Shown: positions 60,592 to 64,000 of the stretch, piece after piece
Numbering within the stretch: position 1 is the first letter of the stretch
Layout of the letters: each line of letters begins with the position of its first letter
Assembly: GCA_023388255.1 (NCBI GenBank)
Contig: JAEWGO010000021.1
Span: 129,083-193,082, forward strand
Length of the DNA stretch: 64,000 nucleotides
From: Pseudomonadota bacterium
Lineage (GTDB): Bacteria > Pseudomonadota > Gammaproteobacteria > Xanthomonadales > Rhodanobacteraceae
Direction: 5' to 3'
Notes under the pieces: model-generated
The model's input: only the letters and a program-made list of their open reading frames with translations
Databases searched by the model: none
Told to the model about the DNA's origin: nothing
Program-made: the position numbers and the translations under genes

Positions 60592-61110
60592 TCACTCTTT
60601 CTTCTTGTCCGCGGCGTCGGCGGCTGCGTCCTTCGCCTTCTTGGCGGTTTCGGCCACGTCATGGCCAATCGCCTTTGCGCCTTCCTTCACTTCATGACCG
60701 GCAGCCATGGCGGCATCCGCAGTGGCGCTGGCGCCTTCCTTGATCGCCGTGCCGGCATCGTGGGCAGCATCCTTGGTCGCGTCGACTGCATTGCCGGCGG
60801 CTTCCTTGGCCTTGTCCGCAGCGCTCTGCGTGGCGTCGGAAGCATCGGAGGCGGTGGAGGACATCGCGGCGGAGGCGTCCTGCGCGGCCTGCTGCGTGGC
60901 TTCGGCCGCCTGTTTGGCGGCAGCGGCGGTCGCGTCGGCGGCCTTCTTCGCGGCAGCTTCGGTGTCTGCAGCAGCCTGTTTGGCCGCAGCGGCGGCCTTG
61001 TCGGCAGCTTCCTTGGCCTGCTGCTGCGAGTTGTCGCTGCAGGCGCCAAGCGCGCCGATCATGGCGGCTGCGAGGGCGATGCGGGTCAGATTGGTACGGT
61101 TCGCTTTCAT
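60592..61110 (-). CDS. Alanine-rich lipoprotein of the liu region
   Basis: 172 residues from ATG 61110 (AGGAGAACCAC? site GGAGAACC upstream). Lipobox-like GALGACSDNSQQQ gives a lipid-anchored Cys. The rest is Ala/Lys/Glu/Thr-rich, entirely helical with 11-residue-like repeats (ATKDAAHDAGTAIKEGAS, AAAKQAAEATQQAAQDAS), as in LEA/desiccation-type proteins. Role in the liu cluster unclear; perhaps coincidental. Confidence 0.7.
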   Translation of the reverse strand: MKANRTNLTRIALAAAMIGALGACSDNSQQQAKEAADKAAAAAKQAAADTEAAAKKAADATAAAAKQAAEATQQAAQDASAAMSSTASDASDATQSAADKAKEAAGNAVDATKDAAHDAGTAIKEGASATADAAMAAGHEVKEGAKAIGHDVAETAKKAKDAAADAADKKKE

Positions 61111-61230
61111 GTGGTTCTCCCCTCCGTTGTGGTCGACGCGGACCGTATCAGATCCACGCCGTTGACATTCGGACGATAGTCGTCCGGATTCATGGGTCCG
61201 CACCAGGTGTGCGGTTCGGATCAGGCGGAT

Positions 61231-62403
61231 TCAGACGAGTTCGATCGCGATCGCGGTCGCTTCGCCGCCGCCGATGCACAGCGCGGCGACGCCACGCTTG
61301 CCACCGCGCTTCTTCAGCGCGTGCAGCAGGGTGACAACGATGCGCGCGCCGGATGCGCCGATCGGATGGCCGAGCGCGCAGGCGCCGCCGTTGACGTTGA
61401 TCTTCTCGTGCGGAACGCCGAGTTCCTTGATCGGCGCCATCGCGACTACCGCGAACGCCTCGTTGACTTCGAACAGATCGACGTCGGCGACGTTCCAGCC
61501 CACCTTCGCGAGAAGATTGCGCATCGCACTGATCGGTGCGGTCGTGAACCATTCCGGCTCCTGCGAGAACGTCGCATGGCCGACAATGCGCGCGAGCGGC
61601 GTCAGGCCTCGCCTGGCCGCTTCATCGGCACTCATCAGGACGGTGGCCGCGGCGCCGTCGGAAATGCTCGATGAACTGGCCGCCGTGACAGTGCCGTCCT
61701 TCTTGAACGCGCCCTTCAAGGCCGGGATCTTGGCGATGTCGGATTTGCCAGGCTGCTCGTCGGTGGCGAACTCGGCCTCGCCCTTTCTCGTCGCGACCTT
61801 GACCGGCACGATCTCGTCGGCGAATGCGCCGGATGCGATCGCGGCCTGCGCGCGCTTCACGCTTTCGATGGTGTACGCATCCTGCGCTTCGCGCGTGAAG
61901 CCGAACTTCTCCGCGGTCGCCTCGGCGAACACGCCCATCGACTGGCCATCATAAGGATTGGTCAGACCGTCCCACGCCATGTGGTCGACCAGCTTGGCAT
62001 CGCCATAGCGCAGCCCGTTGCGCGCGGCGACCATGTGCGGCGCGTTGGTCATCGATTCCATGCCGCCGGCGACGACGATGTTCGCGGAGCCGGCTTTGAT
62101 CAGGTCATGGCCGAGCATGATCGCCTTCATTCCGGAACCGCAGACCTTGTTGATCGTGGTGCAGCCGGCGGCTTTCGGCAGGCCGGCCGCGAGGGAAGCC
62201 TGGCGCGCCGGCGCTTGGCCGAGATTGGCCGGCAGCACGCAGCCCATGATGACTTCGGAGACGTCCTCGCCATTGACGCCGGATTGTTCGACGGCCGCCT
62301 TGATCGCCGTCGCGCCAAGCGTCGTGGTGGGCACGCCGTTGAACTGGCCGAGCATGGAGCCAATGGCGGTGCGCTTGGCGCCGACGATGACGATATCTGA
62401 CAT
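61231..62403 (-). CDS. atoB: Acetyl-CoA C-acetyltransferase (thiolase)
   Basis: 390 residues from ATG 62403. Active-site motifs TTINKVCGSGMKAIMLGHD (nucleophilic Cys), VNEAFAVVAMAP and GGACALGHPIGASGARI. It cleaves or forms acetoacetyl-CoA; in leucine breakdown it follows HMG-CoA lyase products. The exact substrate (acetyl- versus longer acyl-CoA) is not decided by sequence. Confidence 0.85.
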   Translation of the reverse strand: MSDIVIVGAKRTAIGSMLGQFNGVPTTTLGATAIKAAVEQSGVNGEDVSEVIMGCVLPANLGQAPARQASLAAGLPKAAGCTTINKVCGSGMKAIMLGHDLIKAGSANIVVAGGMESMTNAPHMVAARNGLRYGDAKLVDHMAWDGLTNPYDGQSMGVFAEATAEKFGFTREAQDAYTIESVKRAQAAIASGAFADEIVPVKVATRKGEAEFATDEQPGKSDIAKIPALKGAFKKDGTVTAASSSSISDGAAATVLMSADEAARRGLTPLARIVGHATFSQEPEWFTTAPISAMRNLLAKVGWNVADVDLFEVNEAFAVVAMAPIKELGVPHEKINVNGGACALGHPIGASGARIVVTLLHALKKRGGKRGVAALCIGGGEATAIAIELV

Positions 62404-62726
62404 GGGGAAACCTCTTGCGTGGGACCGACGACGAGCATCGAAGGTGAAGTGGGCGATTATCGCGCCGGTATTGCGATGCGGCAAACGTTGATGCCCGGCC
62501 GCCGTTCGCAATGCCGCATCGGTTCATGCGGCGGTGGTCGCGGCCCGAGGGCTTCGGCGAGCAGCAGGATCTCGTTCAATGCCGCCCGTCGCTCCCGGGC
62601 GAAAGGCGGCGAGCGCAATCCGGATCGCGCCGGGTCGCCGCATCGATGCTGCCGGGATCGGCCTCGGCCAATGTGCGCAAGGCCAGTCCAGCCAATGGCT
62701 CTGCTGCGCATCGCCCGCAGAGCTGA
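62404..62726. other. Intergenic region, nothing recognised
   Basis: 323 bp between thiolase and isovaleryl-CoA dehydrogenase, same strand. Frames on both strands are Arg-rich and lack motifs. It must hold any promoter for the thiolase. Confidence 0.4.
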
Positions 62727-63884
62727 TCACGACTTGCCGTGGAACAGCTCGCGCCCGATCAGCATGCGGCGGATCTCGTTGGTGCCGGCCCCGATCTCGT
62801 ACAGCTTGGCGTCGCGCAGGATGCGGCCGGCCGGGTATTCGTTGATGTAGCCGTTGCCGCCGAGCGACTGGATCGCCTCGAGCGCGACCTGCACCGCGTT
62901 CTGCGAGCAGTGCAACAGGCATGAGGCAGGATCGATGCGCGACTTCACGCCGGCGTCGTAGTTCTGTGCGACGAGGTAGGCGTAGGCGCGCGAGGACTGC
63001 AGTGCCGTATACATGTCGGCGATCTTGCCCTGCATCAGACCGAACGTGCCGATCGGTGCGTTGAACTGCTTGCGCTCGCGCACGTAGGGCAGGGTGATGT
63101 CGAGTGCGGCCTGCATCAGGCCGATCGGGCCTCCCGAAAGCACGAGGCGTTCGGTGTCGAGTCCGCTCATCAGCACGCGCACGCCTTCGTTGATCTCGCC
63201 GACGCGGTTCGCATCCGGAATCTCGCAGTTGTCGAACACCAGTTCGCAGGTGTTGCTGCCGCGCATGCCGAGCTTGTCGAGCTTCTGCGCGGTCGAGAAG
63301 CCCTTCATGCCCTTCTCGACGAGGAATGCGGTCATGCAACGCGAGCCGGCCGGGCGATGCGCGGTGCGCATGTAGACCAGCAGCACGTCGGCGTCGGGGC
63401 CGTTGGTAATCCACATCTTCGTGCCGTTGGCGACCCACACGTCGCCCTTCAGCTCGGCGCGGCAGGTCATCGAACCGACCACGTCGGAGCCGGCGCCCGG
63501 TTCGCTCATCGCCAGCGCGCCGACGAATTCGCCGCTGCACAGCTTGGGCAGGAACTTCTGCTTCTGCGCCTCGCTCGCGTTGTGGAAGATGTTGTTGATG
63601 CACAGGTTCGAATGCGCGCCGTACGACAGGCCGACCGAGCCGGACGCGCGCGAGATTTCCTCCATCGCGACGAGGTGGGCGAGATAGCCGAGTTCCGAGC
63701 CGCCGTATTCGCCGGAGACGGTGATGCCAAGCAGTCCCATCTCGCCGAACTTGCGCCACAAATCGGCCGGGAATGCGTTGTCGCGGTCGATCAGGTCCGC
63801 GCGCGGCGCGATTTCCTTCTCCGCGAACGCGTGCACGGTTTCACGCAACAGGTCGAGTTCTTCACCGAGGGGAAATGGGCGCAT
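62727..63884 (-). CDS. liuA: Isovaleryl-CoA dehydrogenase
   Basis: 385 residues. MRPFPLGEELDLLRETVHAF, GLSYGAHSNLCINNIFHNAS, ALAMSEPGAGSDVVGSM, and the C-terminal YEIGAGTNEIRRMLIGRELF with QSLGGNGYINEYPAGRILRD (acyl-CoA dehydrogenase fold, FAD). The C-terminal motifs and the cluster fit isovaleryl-CoA dehydrogenase, third step of leucine breakdown. First visible gene of the liu cluster, reading leftwards. Confidence 0.9.
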   Translation of the reverse strand: MRPFPLGEELDLLRETVHAFAEKEIAPRADLIDRDNAFPADLWRKFGEMGLLGITVSGEYGGSELGYLAHLVAMEEISRASGSVGLSYGAHSNLCINNIFHNASEAQKQKFLPKLCSGEFVGALAMSEPGAGSDVVGSMTCRAELKGDVWVANGTKMWITNGPDADVLLVYMRTAHRPAGSRCMTAFLVEKGMKGFSTAQKLDKLGMRGSNTCELVFDNCEIPDANRVGEINEGVRVLMSGLDTERLVLSGGPIGLMQAALDITLPYVRERKQFNAPIGTFGLMQGKIADMYTALQSSRAYAYLVAQNYDAGVKSRIDPASCLLHCSQNAVQVALEAIQSLGGNGYINEYPAGRILRDAKLYEIGAGTNEIRRMLIGRELFHGKS

Positions 63885-63969
63885 GGATCGGTCCGTCGTG
63901 GGTGGCGAACTCCGATGATATCGTCCATGCCTCGCTTGCGCGCGCTGGCGATGGTGCGAGGTCGGTGTA

Positions 63970-63994
63970 GCGGGGCCCCGGGCCGGGGCCCCGC
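63970..63994. repeat. GC palindrome at the window end
   Basis: GCGGGGCCCCGG (63970-63981) and CCGGGGCCCCGC (63983-63994) are perfect complements around one base, 86 bp upstream of liuA. Extremely GC-rich; a hairpin or repeated element. It may continue past the window. Confidence 0.6.
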
Positions 63995-64000
63995 CACCCC

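Noticed and set aside
59221..61179. 652-residue plus-strand frame opposite liuB and the lipoprotein
   Set aside because: Antisense of two supported genes; composition driven by the opposite strand.
1..64000. CRISPR array
   Set aside because: No regularly spaced identical repeats with unique spacers; the only short tandem arrays are the octamer at 40933 and operator sites.

Overview
The window is GC-rich gammaproteobacterial DNA. Gene content and order (sulfotransferase, ssrA, smpB, ratA, rnfH, bamE, fur, recN, hrcA, grpE, dnaK, dnaJ, dapB, with a leucine-catabolism liu cluster) point to the Xanthomonadales/Lysobacterales, probably Rhodanobacteraceae (Dokdonella/Rudaea-like). That placement is inferred from protein character and synteny, not from a search.

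Region 1 (1-23475) is the right part of a siphovirus-type prophage, cut by the window's left edge. Scaffold-like protein, P22-type coat protein, head-completion proteins, tail terminator, tail tube and a frameshifted tail assembly chaperone come first (1-5832). A regulatory and early block follows (about 5.9-11.7 kb). It holds three ribbon-helix-helix (RHH) DNA-binding proteins, operator arrays and an ORF6N antirepressor-like protein. Next is a run of minus-strand accessory genes (11.7-14.8 kb): a GAF-like membrane protein with a partner, a HigBA-type toxin-antitoxin pair, an exported protein and a zinc-ribbon membrane protein. The tape measure gene (14.8-20.1 kb) and two tail-tip genes end the phage. 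No integrase, terminase, portal or lysis gene is visible.

Region 2 (23.6-38.9 kb) is host DNA: a low-molecular-weight tyrosine phosphatase, an MgtA-type P-type ATPase, a Na/Pi cotransporter gene split by an in-frame TAG, the long helicase Lhr, a halogenase-like flavoprotein, a TrmB/LuxR regulator and a secreted FG-GAP propeller protein.

Region 3 (39.1-41.5 kb) is a small islet with an AbiEi/AbiEii toxin-antitoxin (phage-abortive) system. It lies between the intact tmRNA gene ssrA and a degenerate copy of the ssrA 3' end.

Region 4 (41.5-53.2 kb) is a conserved core block: sulfotransferase, SmpB, RatA/RnfH, BamE, Fur, RecN and the heat-shock operon hrcA-grpE-dnaK-dnaJ, then dapB. There are good sigma-32 promoters before hrcA and dnaK. 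A TMEM175-type channel gene sits between dnaK and dnaJ.

Region 5 (53.3-64 kb) has an alkaline phosphatase with a small exported partner, a secreted tandem-repeat protein lying between intact liuB and a decayed copy of the liuB 3' end, and the liu cluster (3-methylcrotonyl-CoA carboxylase beta subunit, an Ala-rich lipoprotein, thiolase, isovaleryl-CoA dehydrogenase).

The most striking pattern is that three separate cargoes (zinc-ribbon gene, AbiE islet, repeat protein) each lie between an intact gene terminus and a diverged duplicate of that same terminus. The second main lead is the phage control region, which looks like a P22 immI-type switch built from RHH proteins rather than CI/Cro.
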